From the NCBI RefSeq assembly GCF_015694405.1, contig NZ_JADQDB010000005.1:210589-274588 (forward strand): 64,000 nucleotides of DNA. Direction: 5' to 3'. The stretch is from Pelagibacterium limicola (GTDB taxonomy: Bacteria > Pseudomonadota > Alphaproteobacteria > Rhizobiales > Devosiaceae). The position numbers were made by a program, and so were the translations under genes. The notes beneath the pieces were generated by a model that searched no databases, was not told the origin of the DNA, and saw nothing but the letters and a program-made list of their open reading frames with translations. Of this stretch, positions 45,045 to 54,735 are shown piece after piece; position 1 is the first letter of the stretch; every line of letters starts with the position of its first letter.

Positions 45045-46016
45045 ATGACTCAATGGACGGGACCGGGCGGGCTACAGGATGAGTTTATCCGACGGGGCAT
45101 GAGGCTTGCTCATTTGCGGTTGCTGGTGGCTCTCGAAAGCACCGGACAGATGTCGGGCGCCGCCTCGCATCTCGCGATCACCCAGCCCGCAGCGTCCCGG
45201 CTCATGGCTGAACTCGAGCGCATCGCCGGCGCGCCTCTTTATACACGTCATGCAAAGGGTGTGTCCCTCACCCTTGCCGGCAAGCTGCTGGCCGAAAAGG
45301 CCCATGCGATCCTGCGGCAACTCAACGATGCCAAGGACGAGATCGGCGAACTGGTCGAAGGCGTGCGCGGGCAGGTCCGCATCGGGGCTGTGACCGGGCC
45401 GGCGCTCGAGATCGTCCTGCCGGCGCTGCGCGAGATGCGCATTGCCTATCCCGAAATCGAAATTTCGGTCGATGTGGAAACCAGCGACAAGCTGGCGGCG
45501 TCCCTGCTTTCACGCGAGCTCGATTTTTACATCGGTCGCCTGCCGGAGCGGTTTGACGGACGAGCCGTGCGGATGCGCCGGATCGGGCCGGAACCGGTGG
45601 CCTTCATCGCCCGGCCGGACCATCCGTTGATGCGAAAGAAGCAGGTCACGATTGCCCAGTGCCTGCCTTTCGATTGGGTGATGCAACCGACCGGCGGGCT
45701 AATGCGGCGGGAGGTCGAAACCTACCTTCTGGAAAATGGCTACCCGATCCCCCAGCGCATTCTCGGCACCGCCTCGCTGCTGCTGACGCTCGCGATCGTC
45801 AGCGAAACCAATGCCGTAGCGCCCGTTGCGCGGTCCGTGGGCGAATTTCATGCGCGGGGCAATGCACTCGGCGGCAATATCGGGCTGCTCGACATCAAGG
45901 ACCCGATCGCCGTCTCGCCCTATTCGTTCGTCCTGCCGGCGGAAGCAGAGCTCTCCCCCGCGGCGGCCCGCGTGTTTTCGGCGCTCGAGCAGAAGACCAT
46001 CCATTTGAAACCGTAA
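45045..46016 (+). CDS. LysR-family regulator, GguR-like
   Basis: This 323-aa regulator has a helix-turn-helix (about 20-80; LRLLVALESTGQMSGAASHL with ITQPAASRLMAELER) and a periplasmic-binding-like effector domain (about 105-300). The first 20 residues (MTQWTGPGGLQDEFIRRGMR) are as in GguR/GbpR-type regulators, which sense sugar acids made in these pathways. It faces the araD1-dehydratase-dehydrogenase-ytfQRT-yjfF run, and is therefore the likely regulator of the whole locus. Confidence 0.92.
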   Translation: MTQWTGPGGLQDEFIRRGMRLAHLRLLVALESTGQMSGAASHLAITQPAASRLMAELERIAGAPLYTRHAKGVSLTLAGKLLAEKAHAILRQLNDAKDEIGELVEGVRGQVRIGAVTGPALEIVLPALREMRIAYPEIEISVDVETSDKLAASLLSRELDFYIGRLPERFDGRAVRMRRIGPEPVAFIARPDHPLMRKKQVTIAQCLPFDWVMQPTGGLMRREVETYLLENGYPIPQRILGTASLLLTLAIVSETNAVAPVARSVGEFHARGNALGGNIGLLDIKDPIAVSPYSFVLPAEAELSPAAARVFSALEQKTIHLKP

Positions 46017-46077
46017 AGGTCCTGTCCGACCGTTCTGCCTGTTTCCGACGGACTTGGGCGCAAGGGCGTTGCCATCC

Positions 46078-48150
46078 TTATCTTGTATCGAGCAATTTCA
46101 GCGCGAGCACCGACTGCCATGACACATCGATCTGGCGGGCCACCTTTTTCCTGCACGCAACGTCATCGGAAGCCGTATCGATCCTGAGTTCCCATTGCCC
46201 CTTGGGCAACACGAAGCGGCAGTCGTCACCGGCGTTGAGCACGATCAGGACGCTTTCCTTTTCTCCTGCACAGATATTGAGGCCCATGCATCTGAGGGAT
46301 CCATCCTGCCAATCCTGCTCGGTCATTTGCCTGCCGCGCGGATGGAGCCATTCAGCGGTAGGTTGGATCTCCGGCTCGTCGGTCTCGGCCACCGTGAAGC
46401 GCGCCTTGGAAATTGAGACTTCGGCGCGGAAGGCGCTCAAGGCTGCTACGGCCTTCTGGAGCTCGGGACGGGCCTTGGACCAATCGATCCAGGATAGCTC
46501 GTTGTTCTGGCAATAGGCATTATTGTTGCCGCTCTGGCTGTTTCCCAGCTCATCGCCCGCCAGGATCATGGGAATTCCCTGGCTCAGCAGGACGGTGGCC
46601 AGCATGGCGCGAACGCGTCTTATGCGGGCGCCCACCACCTCGGGATCGTCGGTTTCACCTTCGACACCCATATGGTCGGACAGATTGTGGTCGTGTCCGT
46701 CCTGACCGTTCTCGCCGTTCGCCTCGTTGCGCTTTTCGAGGTAGCTGACCGTGTCCCAGAGGGTAAACCCGTCATGTGCGGCGACGAAATTGACGCTGGA
46801 GGTGGCGGGACGGTGGCTGTGATTGAACTGGAGCGGTGACCCGACCAGTCTTTGAGAGATTTCGGGCAATAACCCCGGATCCTTGCGCCAGAATGCGCGG
46901 GTATTGTCGCGGAACTTGTCGTTCCACTCCCGGAACGGCCAGCGATAGCCCCCCACCTGATAACCACCTTCTCCAACATCCCAGGGCTCGGCGATCAGCT
47001 TGACGCTCGAGAGAACGGGATCCTGGCGGAGCGCCGTGAAGAACGCGCCGTCGCGCTCGAAACCCTGGGCTTCCCGGCCGAGCGTCGAGGCAAGATCGAA
47101 CCGGAATCCGTCGACATGCATTGCCTGAACCCAGTAGCGCAGGCTGTCCAATACCAATCGCATCACCATCGGATGCGCGACGTTGAGGGTGTTCCCGGTG
47201 CCGGTGGTATCAAAGCTGTGCCGCCTGTTTTCCTCCGAGAGCAGATAGTAGCAGGCATTGTCGATGCCGCGGAAAGAGAGCGTGGGGCCAAGCTCGCTTC
47301 CCTCGGCCGTATGATTGAAAACCACGTCGAGAATGACTTCGATGCCGGCCGCATGGAATTTGCGGATGGCTTGCTTGAGCTCGCGAATCTGGCCGCTGTG
47401 CAGGTAGGGCGCATGCGGCGCAAAGAAGGCGAGGGTCGAATAGCCCCAATAATTGGTCAGCCCCTTTTCGACCAGGTGCCGATCGTTGACAAAGGCATGG
47501 ACCGGCATCAACTCGATCGCCGAGACGCCGAGTGCCTTGAGATGAGAAACGATCGCCTCGTCTGCCAACCCCGCAAAGGTGCCGCGATAGTGCTCGGGGA
47601 CATCGGGATGAAGCTTCGTAAGGCCCTTTACATGAGCTTCGTAGATGAAACTGTCCTGCCAGCGGGTACGGAGGGCGTTGTCCGCATCCCAGTCGAAGTC
47701 GGTATCCGCCACTACCGCCTTTGGCATGAACGGGGCGCTGTCGCGCGTATCGAAGCTCGTATCGTCCTCGCCGATGACATAACCAAAGAGCGCATCGTTC
47801 CAGGCGATCTCGCCTTTTATCTGCCGGGCGTAGGGATCGAGCAAAAGCTTGTTGGGGTTGAACCTGTGGCCTTCCTCGGGTGCATAAGGACCGTGCACCC
47901 GATAGCCGTAGACCTGACCGGGGCCGACGCCCGGCAGGTAGCCGAACCAGATGCCGCCCTCCATGGCCGGCAGGTCCAGGCGATGGAGCTCGGTCAAGCC
48001 GCTGGGATCGAACAGGCAGAGTTCGATGCGGGTTGCGTGCTCGGAAAACAGCGCGAAGTTGGTGCCGTTGCCGTCAAATTCGGCGCCGAGCACGTCCGCA
48101 CGAGCTGCGAATAGGTCGAATTGCGGGGGGCCGTCGTTTCTTTTAAGCAC
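46078..48150 (-). CDS. glgX: Glycogen debranching enzyme, isoamylase type (GlgX/TreX)
   Basis: This 690-aa GH13 enzyme has an N-terminal starch-binding-like domain (GTNFALFSEHATRIELCLFD) and a barrel. The catalytic sites are in VDGFRFDLAS (nucleophile), LIAEPWD (acid/base) and FVAAHDGFTLWDTVSY. It hydrolyses alpha-1,6 branches, giving linear maltodextrins for TreY. The GTG start overlaps the last 8 bases of glgC (GTGCTTAA), keeping the family start; an ATG at 48183 would add 11 residues. The order glgC-glgX on the minus strand is typical. Confidence 0.93.
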   Translation of the reverse strand: MLKRNDGPPQFDLFAARADVLGAEFDGNGTNFALFSEHATRIELCLFDPSGLTELHRLDLPAMEGGIWFGYLPGVGPGQVYGYRVHGPYAPEEGHRFNPNKLLLDPYARQIKGEIAWNDALFGYVIGEDDTSFDTRDSAPFMPKAVVADTDFDWDADNALRTRWQDSFIYEAHVKGLTKLHPDVPEHYRGTFAGLADEAIVSHLKALGVSAIELMPVHAFVNDRHLVEKGLTNYWGYSTLAFFAPHAPYLHSGQIRELKQAIRKFHAAGIEVILDVVFNHTAEGSELGPTLSFRGIDNACYYLLSEENRRHSFDTTGTGNTLNVAHPMVMRLVLDSLRYWVQAMHVDGFRFDLASTLGREAQGFERDGAFFTALRQDPVLSSVKLIAEPWDVGEGGYQVGGYRWPFREWNDKFRDNTRAFWRKDPGLLPEISQRLVGSPLQFNHSHRPATSSVNFVAAHDGFTLWDTVSYLEKRNEANGENGQDGHDHNLSDHMGVEGETDDPEVVGARIRRVRAMLATVLLSQGIPMILAGDELGNSQSGNNNAYCQNNELSWIDWSKARPELQKAVAALSAFRAEVSISKARFTVAETDEPEIQPTAEWLHPRGRQMTEQDWQDGSLRCMGLNICAGEKESVLIVLNAGDDCRFVLPKGQWELRIDTASDDVACRKKVARQIDVSWQSVLALKLLDTR

Positions 48151-49303
48151 GCGAATCGTCCAGTGCCGGGAGCAGGACCCCAAGATTGAACCGGCCGGCG
48201 GGGCGAGAGGCTGTCGAGCGAGGCCGTACGCTCGCGCGATGCTCCATCCAGCGTTCGACCATCGTCTGGTTGATCAGCACCGTGCCCCCCTCGGTGCAGC
48301 GGAACCAGCGACGATCCTCATCCGTGTCTTCACCGGTCACCAGGCCGCTTGGGATGTGGACTCCGGGCGCCACTATCGTGCGCGACAAGCGCGCGCCCGG
48401 CGAAACCAGCGCTCCCGGCATCGCAATGGTTCCACGACCCAGAAACCACGAGGTGGCGGAGGGCTCTCCCGGCAAACGACAGGGGGCTTTATGGGCGAAT
48501 TCGATCTGGGTGAGACGGAAGGCATCGAGGGTGCCGACATCCCGCCAATAGGGTCTGCCCATACCCTCGCTCGCCGGCAGACGATAGGTCGTTGCTACCC
48601 GCTGATCGACGGCCAGGGGAATAACATGGTGTCCGAAGTCGAGCGCCCGTTCCTCTTTGAGAAGGACCTCCTCCAGCCAGACACGGGAAAAAACGTAAAT
48701 ACCCATGCTGACCATGGAATATCCCGGCTCACCGATAATGGCTGGCGGGCAGGCAGGCTTTTCCTGGAAGGACGTGACGACGCCCTGCTCATCGGCGTGC
48801 ATGACCCCGAAACCCGATGCGTCCGACTGCGGCACGACATCGACGCCGACAGTGACAGCTGCGCCCGAGGCCCGGTGCGCCTCGATCATTGCCGCATAGT
48901 CCATTTCGTAAACATGATCGGCGGCCAGAACCACGATTGTATCGACTACGGGGTCGGAGACGAGAGACAGGTTGTTCCGGACCGCGTCGGCCGTCCCCCG
49001 ATAGGCACCTTTCCCATTCTGAAGAATACATTGCCCCAACTGGAAATGGTGCCCCCAGCGCAAAGGGACATGCGCTTCAAGCGTGCCCGGAGCAAATTGG
49101 GTCGCCACCACCAGACGGTCAAGGCCAGACCTCACGACATTTGCCATGACAAAATCGATAATGCGGTGCGTCCCAGCGAAATACAAAGCCGGCTTGGCTT
49201 GCCTTGCGGTCAGTTCGCAAAGCCGCGTGCCCTGGCCACCGGCGAGAAGAATCGTCGCGACCGAACCCTGTCCGGCCACACAAGAGATTCGCGTTTGTTT
49301 CAC
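48143..49303 (-). CDS. glgC: Glucose-1-phosphate adenylyltransferase, divergent short form
   Basis: The 386-aa nucleotidyltransferase has the GlgC pyrophosphorylase motif as LAGGQGTRLCELTARQAKPA, then AYRGTADAVRNNL, VLAADHVYEMDYAAM and GFGVMHADEQG. The C-terminus carries a hexapeptide-like region and an R/P-rich tail. GlgC makes ADP-glucose. It is shorter than the usual 420 residues, and has GQGT where standard GlgC has GRGS. Several FBP-contact positions cannot be recognised, so regulation may differ. glgA and glgB are not in this cluster. Confidence 0.82.
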   Translation of the reverse strand: MKQTRISCVAGQGSVATILLAGGQGTRLCELTARQAKPALYFAGTHRIIDFVMANVVRSGLDRLVVATQFAPGTLEAHVPLRWGHHFQLGQCILQNGKGAYRGTADAVRNNLSLVSDPVVDTIVVLAADHVYEMDYAAMIEAHRASGAAVTVGVDVVPQSDASGFGVMHADEQGVVTSFQEKPACPPAIIGEPGYSMVSMGIYVFSRVWLEEVLLKEERALDFGHHVIPLAVDQRVATTYRLPASEGMGRPYWRDVGTLDAFRLTQIEFAHKAPCRLPGEPSATSWFLGRGTIAMPGALVSPGARLSRTIVAPGVHIPSGLVTGEDTDEDRRWFRCTEGGTVLINQTMVERWMEHRASVRPRSTASRPAGRFNLGVLLPALDDSRA

Positions 49304-49377
49304 GCTCGCATCCTCGAAGAAAAGCCGGCCAGGCAGCGGTCTGCCTCTACAAACGCATCAGGTGTGAAGGTGTTCCA

Positions 49378-51615
49378 TCACGCCCATCCTATGGCGAGGG
49401 TCAAGGGTTTGCGCTCCGCCCGATAAAGAATGCTGGTGGCTTCCACCCGCGGATCCATGCCCCAGAACGTCCTGAGTTCCCGGCCGTTATGGGTGCGGCG
49501 CATGCAGAATGACCTGTCCCGGGCCCCGATGGACGCCGTTGCATGAGCAAGGAAATCTCCATGCTCCTTTCTGAACCCCAGGAGGAGGGCCGTCAGCCTC
49601 GCTTTCTCTCCGGAAAAAGTCTCGTCACCAGCCAGCCGGCCGAGGGCCCCGATATCCACCGGCAGGCGATTATCTGGGTCGGTGAGGGCCAGAAACTCGC
49701 CCTCGCTCCCTCGGTAGAAATCCGGGAAGCCCGGCATCAGCACCTTGAGGGCGAGTTGGGTCAGGATCAGATATTGGGCGATTGACATAAGTTCATCGAG
49801 AGCGGGCGGGCGATCCCGGCTCCAGTCATTGCAGAGTGCGTGCGCGAAATCGACTGCGGCGGTCTCTGCTTGCTGGTTCGGTCGGGTCCAGAACGTGATG
49901 TCCTTGGCCTCGCGCATCGCCTTTACCATGTGGTCACCGAGCCGCTGGGCGATATCGCCCTCGCCTCCCCAGAGGGCGAGAGCGGACTGCACGACATACC
50001 ATTGCCAACGGGCGCTGACCTGCTTTGCCTCGGGCAGGCTACCGGCCCGCTGCATGAGAGAGGCAAAGGCACGAGGGCGATGGGAGATCGCGACCAGACG
50101 CATACGCGAATCTTCGGAGCGCTTGGTATCGTGTGTCGAGGTCAGCGTCATTTCGGTCGCGGCGCGCGCCGTGAGAAAGTCGTTGGCGTCATCGAGCGTC
50201 ATGGTGGCGTGGTCGGGCTCGGCACCGACTTCGCTGAGGGCTAGATATCGTGGCCACCGGAACCCGGCAGTGTCCTCCTGCGCCTTGGCCGTGAGCGCGC
50301 CGGACACCTGCTGGAACCGCGTGACAAATCGGTGGGCCGAGGCATTTTGCGGGGAGAGAAAAAGGGATGTCAGCGCGTCGAGGGTCGTGGACGAGCGCAG
50401 ATGCGCACGCGACGTCTCGACCACAGATTTCATTAGTTCACGATCGGTCCGGCATCCAGTCCCACCCATGAAATAGGTGCGATATCTGGGCATGGCCGTC
50501 AAAAGAGCCGTTATCGCTTCGCGCAAGCTTTCCGGGCCAGGCTCCGCGATGTGGCTATCGATGCAGGCAGCTTGCGCGAGAAAGATCAGTTGATGGCGTT
50601 CGGCCGCCAGTTCGTGGTCAAGGATATCGTGCTTGGCAACGCTCAGGGCCGCGGCAAAACCATCGTCCGGCCCGACCCAATGGGACCAGAGTTCATCCAT
50701 CCGGGCGAAACCGGATTTGTCTGTCAGAAGCCTTGCGATCAGGGCGGCGGCTTCGTAGCCCGTGGTGCCGACGGTTTTCCAATCGCCCGGCAATGTCTCG
50801 TTGGCGGTCAGAATTTTCTCGACCCATACAGGAATGCCGCCCGTCGCCTCCGCCAGCCATTGGAGATAAGTCCTGGGGTCAGCCAGCCCGTCGATATGGT
50901 CGACGCGCAATCCGTCCACAAGCCCGGCGGCAACCAGTTCAACGATCAGGGCGTGCGTATCGTCGAACACCTGGCGATCCTCGACCCGCATACCAATAAG
51001 GCTCGTGACGTTGAAAAAGCGCCGATGGGTAATGCCGTCCCGCTCGATCTCCCAATGGCGCAGGCGCCAGTGTTGGGCCTTGTGGACAGTCCGCGCGTCG
51101 CCGTCACCGGTCCCGTCCGCGAGCGGAACTTTGGTATCGTCGAAGGTCAGAAAGCCGTCGGCAATGCCGATCCTGTGTTCCGCCAGCATTTTCTCGAAAG
51201 GTTCGGGCAGAAACGGCAGGACCAGCGGCCCGGCGTCCCAATCGATATCGAAATGCCGCGCGTAGCGGCTGCTTCGGCCCCGCCGGAGGACGTCGCACAG
51301 CCAGTTGTTTTCGAGCGAAAAGGCCGTGTGGTTGGGAACGATGTCGAGAAGGATGCCCAGGCCCCGCGCATGGGCGGCACGGGCCAGTTCCTCGAAAGCC
51401 TCGCGCCCGCCCAGTACGGGATCGATCCGGGTGGGATCGACGACGTCGTAGCCGTGGGTGGAATTGCGACATGCGGTGAATATCGGCGAGAGATACAAAT
51501 GCGAGATCCCGAGGTCGGCGAGATAGTCGAGGTGGCTGCGGCAGGCGTCAAAGTCGAACCCTTCACGCAACTGCACGCGATAGGTGGCGTTCGGGATTTG
51601 GCCGGGGCGCGTCAT
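49378..51615 (-). CDS. treY: Malto-oligosyltrehalose synthase
   Basis: This 745-aa GH13 enzyme begins NATYRVQLREGFDFDACRSHLDYLADLGISHLYLSPI, the TreY signature, with LRVDHIDGLADPRTYLQWL (nucleophile aspartate) and PVWVEKIL (acid/base glutamate). The helical insertions expected for TreY are present. It converts the reducing end of maltodextrin into an alpha,alpha-1,1 trehalosyl linkage. The ATG at 51615 overlaps the treZ stop (ATGA); an in-frame ATG at 51624 is less likely. Gap of 74 bases to glgC. Confidence 0.95.
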   Translation of the reverse strand: MTRPGQIPNATYRVQLREGFDFDACRSHLDYLADLGISHLYLSPIFTACRNSTHGYDVVDPTRIDPVLGGREAFEELARAAHARGLGILLDIVPNHTAFSLENNWLCDVLRRGRSSRYARHFDIDWDAGPLVLPFLPEPFEKMLAEHRIGIADGFLTFDDTKVPLADGTGDGDARTVHKAQHWRLRHWEIERDGITHRRFFNVTSLIGMRVEDRQVFDDTHALIVELVAAGLVDGLRVDHIDGLADPRTYLQWLAEATGGIPVWVEKILTANETLPGDWKTVGTTGYEAAALIARLLTDKSGFARMDELWSHWVGPDDGFAAALSVAKHDILDHELAAERHQLIFLAQAACIDSHIAEPGPESLREAITALLTAMPRYRTYFMGGTGCRTDRELMKSVVETSRAHLRSSTTLDALTSLFLSPQNASAHRFVTRFQQVSGALTAKAQEDTAGFRWPRYLALSEVGAEPDHATMTLDDANDFLTARAATEMTLTSTHDTKRSEDSRMRLVAISHRPRAFASLMQRAGSLPEAKQVSARWQWYVVQSALALWGGEGDIAQRLGDHMVKAMREAKDITFWTRPNQQAETAAVDFAHALCNDWSRDRPPALDELMSIAQYLILTQLALKVLMPGFPDFYRGSEGEFLALTDPDNRLPVDIGALGRLAGDETFSGEKARLTALLLGFRKEHGDFLAHATASIGARDRSFCMRRTHNGRELRTFWGMDPRVEATSILYRAERKPLTLAIGWA

Positions 51616-53321
51616 CGGACCCACGCCGCGAATGCAAACGGATCCGATTCAATTGCGTTGAACCGAAGACCGGCGTCCTCGTCATCCTGAGAGAAAGCAC
51701 CTACGCTCCCCAGGTTGAGCGCCACTGACAGACGGCCGTCCCGGAAGGTCCACTGGGCCTCCAGCGACCCGTCCCCGCATCGGCGCGCGATACTCGCACG
51801 GTGGCCAGACTTGAGAAGCGGCACGACATATCGGGTACGGAATTCAAGGCAAGTTCGCGTCAGGTCCTGCCATTGGCGTGACCCGTCGGTCACCGTCCAA
51901 TCGAGCCTCGACGCCTCGAACGTCTCGAGACTGGTGGGGTCGGGGATCGCGTCGCCAAGGCCCGCTATTGCCTGAAACTCAGCAGCCCGCCCTTCGCGGA
52001 CCCGTTGGCCCAATTCGCCTTCGTAGTCGGCAAAGAACAGAAAAGGTGCGGTTTCGCCGCGCTCCTCGCCCATGAAAATCATCGGGATATAGGGGCTGAC
52101 GAGCAAAAGGGAGAAAACCATCTGGAGCGCCTGGGGGTCAGCCAGGGCGATCAAGCGCTCGCCAAATGGGCGATTGCCCACCTGATCGTGGGTCTGGGTG
52201 GAATTGACAAAGGCGATGGGAGGCAGGTGCTCGGAAGGGGCGCCCCGCGGCACCGCGCGACCCTTGCGCTTCTGGCCCTGTTCGACATGTCCCTTTTCGA
52301 GAGCGAGGACAAGGTCACCGATGGGATCGACGGCAAAGCTCTCGTAATAATCCTGCTCTTCGCCGGTCAGTGCGACATGGACGGCATGATGAAAGTCATC
52401 GTTCCAGTTCGCCACATAGCCGGGCTTCTCCCGCAGCACCGGCTCGTTGCGTTCGTCTTCCAAGATGATGTGAAGGGGCCGGCCGAGCTTAAGCCCCTGA
52501 ACCGCCGTGCCGAGTTCGTTGAAGAACTGATCCGAGCCCGGGCCGGCGATCTGATGAACGGCGTCCAACCGCAGGCCGTCGAGATGGTAGTCTTCGAGCC
52601 AGGAAAGTGCGCATTCGATCCAGAAGGAGCGCACCGCAGGCTGGGAAAAGTCGATTGCGGCGCCCCAGGGGTTTTTGCGATCACTGTCGAAAAATTCCGG
52701 CGTCGAGGCATGCAGGTAGGCGCCGTCGGGTCCGAGATGGTTCATAACCACGTCGAGAATCACCATCATGCCCAGGCTATGGGCGCGCTCGACGAACTGC
52801 TTGACGTCGTCGGGCCTGCCATAAGCAAGATGCGGCGCGAAGGGCAGCACCCCATCATACCCCCAGCCCCTGTTGCCCGACCATTGCCCGATGGGCATGA
52901 TCTCAATCCCCGTGATGCCGAGCGAGGCCAGTTGCGCGAGTTTTCCCGCTGCGGCCGCAAAGGTGCCCTCAGGGGTGAACGTTCCAATGTGCAGTTCGTA
53001 GAGGACGGCCTCGGGCCACTCGCGCCCCTTCCAGGCCTCGGTCCAGCGATAGGCATCGTGATCGACGAGAACGGACGCGCCGTGCACATCTCCCATTTGC
53101 AATCTGCAGGCGGGGTCGGGAATGAGGGTATCGTCAACACGGAAGCGATAGGGGGCGCCGGGTTCGGCGGCAGCCCTCGCATGCCAATACCCGGTCGCAT
53201 CCATTCGAGCAGGAAGGGTATGCTCGCCGATCGTTACCGACACTGAACGGGCAGAAGGGGCCCAAATCCGGATTTCCCAATCGCCGTCATGGCGGATAGC
53301 GCCCCAGGTTCTCGACGGCAT
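51612..53321 (-). CDS. treZ: Malto-oligosyltrehalose trehalohydrolase
   Basis: This 569-aa GH13 enzyme has an N-terminal beta domain (WEIRIWAPSARSVSVTI), then the barrel with VVMNHLGPDGAYL, YHLDGLRLDAVHQIA, HIILEDERNEP and TQTHDQVGNRPFGERL. It releases trehalose from the product of TreY. The order treZ-treY-glgC-glgX places debranching, isomerisation and release together, a route from glycogen to trehalose. The start follows AGGAG with a seven-base space. Confidence 0.96.
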   Translation of the reverse strand: MPSRTWGAIRHDGDWEIRIWAPSARSVSVTIGEHTLPARMDATGYWHARAAAEPGAPYRFRVDDTLIPDPACRLQMGDVHGASVLVDHDAYRWTEAWKGREWPEAVLYELHIGTFTPEGTFAAAAGKLAQLASLGITGIEIMPIGQWSGNRGWGYDGVLPFAPHLAYGRPDDVKQFVERAHSLGMMVILDVVMNHLGPDGAYLHASTPEFFDSDRKNPWGAAIDFSQPAVRSFWIECALSWLEDYHLDGLRLDAVHQIAGPGSDQFFNELGTAVQGLKLGRPLHIILEDERNEPVLREKPGYVANWNDDFHHAVHVALTGEEQDYYESFAVDPIGDLVLALEKGHVEQGQKRKGRAVPRGAPSEHLPPIAFVNSTQTHDQVGNRPFGERLIALADPQALQMVFSLLLVSPYIPMIFMGEERGETAPFLFFADYEGELGQRVREGRAAEFQAIAGLGDAIPDPTSLETFEASRLDWTVTDGSRQWQDLTRTCLEFRTRYVVPLLKSGHRASIARRCGDGSLEAQWTFRDGRLSVALNLGSVGAFSQDDEDAGLRFNAIESDPFAFAAWVR

Positions 53322-53468
53322 AAGGACTCCTCATCGGTCAGCCCTCACAAACGCGCCCGAGTCTGGACCGTTCCACGCGACGGGTCGACCCGGGAGGGGC
53401 CGGCGTCGGCGACCGTCACGGATTTCCTCGTTTGCAAATGGCGCTGTCTGTCGCGCCTCGCCGCGTTT

Positions 53469-54053
53469 CTAAGGTGTCGTCACCACCAGCGCCTGGCAAA
53501 CGCCTTCGCCCGCACGGCGATAACTATGGGGCACGTTTGAGTCGAAATAGATTGCATCCCCGGCATCGAGGATGGTTTCCTCGCCCCCGACATCGACATG
53601 CAGAGCCCCGCTCAGGACGTAAATGAATTCCGCGCTGCCATGCCGGTGCGGCGCCGAAGAGGAGGCGTCAGCGGGGAACTCTGCATAAAATGCCTCCATC
53701 CTGCGATCGGCCACAGGATAATCGAGGCTCTCGAAAAGCCAGGCAGGAGGGTCCTCGCCCGGGGGGGCGGGCAGCCTGATCCTCTCGTCTTTCCGAACGA
53801 CAGCAACCAGCGGCTTGTCCTCCTGCGAGGTGAAGAAGTGTTCCAGGCCGACATTGAACACCATGGCGATCCTGAGCAGAGTGGGTAGAGTGGGAAAGAG
53901 TTGTCCCCGCTCGATCTTGGACAGCATCGCTGTCGAAAGCCCGGTGTGAGACCCCAATTGAGCGAGGCCGAGCTTTTTCTTGAGGCGTAGCGCCTTGATG
54001 CGCGGCCCAATGGCATAGCGGTGCAGTTCGTTGGTGAGCGTGTCGGAAATCAA
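53469..54053 (-). CDS. XRE-family regulator with C-terminal cupin
   Basis: This 194-aa protein has an XRE helix-turn-helix (about 17-71; QLGSHTGLSTAMLSKIERGQLFPTLPTLLRIA) and a cupin domain (about 115-190, with PHRHGSAEFIYVLSGALHVDVGGE and a conserved H in VPHSYRRAG). Such regulators sense small molecules. The start codon appears to be TTG, as no ATG exists in frame. It is divergent from the fasciclin gene, with AT-rich dyads between, so it probably regulates itself and that gene. It might also influence the trehalose genes downstream on the same strand. Confidence 0.9.
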   Translation of the reverse strand: MISDTLTNELHRYAIGPRIKALRLKKKLGLAQLGSHTGLSTAMLSKIERGQLFPTLPTLLRIAMVFNVGLEHFFTSQEDKPLVAVVRKDERIRLPAPPGEDPPAWLFESLDYPVADRRMEAFYAEFPADASSSAPHRHGSAEFIYVLSGALHVDVGGEETILDAGDAIYFDSNVPHSYRRAGEGVCQALVVTTP

Positions 54054-54098
54054 TCTGATCGAGCCTCATTTTCTCCTTGGGACATTAACCTAGATACT

Positions 54099-54117
54099 TT
54101 TTTCATTTCAAGAAAAA
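54099..54117. promoter_or_regulatory. Candidate XRE-cupin operator
   Basis: TTTTTC-ATTTCAA-GAAAAA is a 6-bp inverted repeat with a 7-base spacer, in the middle of the 169-base AT-rich gap between the XRE gene and the fasciclin gene. Further CAAGAAAA and CGAAAAA half-sites recur nearby. Placement in the divergent promoter region suggests a regulator site. Confidence 0.45.
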
Positions 54118-54222
54118 TCGATATACTGTCACGAAAAATTTACTGGCAAGAAAATTCATTTTCATCTTATGACTTCCGGGTCCCGTATTGAGGGTCGCCA
54201 AGTCATAAAGAGGAACACCACC

Positions 54223-54708
54223 ATGCAATTGAAGACCGCATTCCTTGCCGCAGCCATCAGCCTTGCCGGAAGCTTCGGCGCGGTCGCGGCTGACAAGGAC
54301 ATTGTCGAAACGGCGCTGGAAGCGGGCCAGTTCGAGACGCTGGCCGCAGCCCTCGCCGCCGCAGACCTCGTCGATACGCTCAAAGGCCCGGGACCGTTCA
54401 CGGTTTTCGCCCCGACGGATGAAGCCTTCGCCAAGCTCCCTGCGGGCACAATCGAAACCCTGCTTGCTCCGGAAAACAAGGACCAGCTCATCGCCATCCT
54501 TACCTACCACGTCGTTGCTGGGCAGGTGATGGCGGCGGATGTGGCAAATATCGACGAGGCGACGACGGTGAATGGCCAGACGATCGCCATCGCGGTCGAT
54601 GGCACGTCGGTCAGCATCAACGATGCCACCGTCATCACCGCCGACATCGTGGCCTCCAACGGCGTGATCCACGTCATTGATACGGTCATCCTGCCGGCTC
54701 AAGACTGA
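54223..54708 (+). CDS. Fasciclin-domain exported protein
   Basis: This 161-aa protein has a signal peptide ([23 protein letters not shown]) and a single FAS1 domain (about 30-158) with [21 protein letters not shown] and the closing block [19 protein letters not shown]1 proteins are secreted or periplasmic and mediate adhesion or stress-surface roles. Length and layout are normal. The start at 54223 follows GAGGA. It is 27 bases from the DUF378 gene, with which it shares a terminator at 54971. Confidence 0.92.
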   Translation: MQLKTAFLAAAISLAGSFGAVAADKDIVETALEAGQFETLAAALAAADLVDTLKGPGPFTVFAPTDEAFAKLPAGTIETLLAPENKDQLIAILTYHVVAGQVMAADVANIDEATTVNGQTIAIAVDGTSVSINDATVITADIVASNGVIHVIDTVILPAQD

Positions 54709-54735
54709 CAAGCAACCCTTGGAAGGGGAAGTGTC

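Noticed and set aside
53668-54069. Minus-strand frame with an ATG near the XRE gene start
   Set aside because: It has a nice start but reads a non-domain frame; the helix-turn-helix and cupin are in the frame that begins with TTG at 54053.
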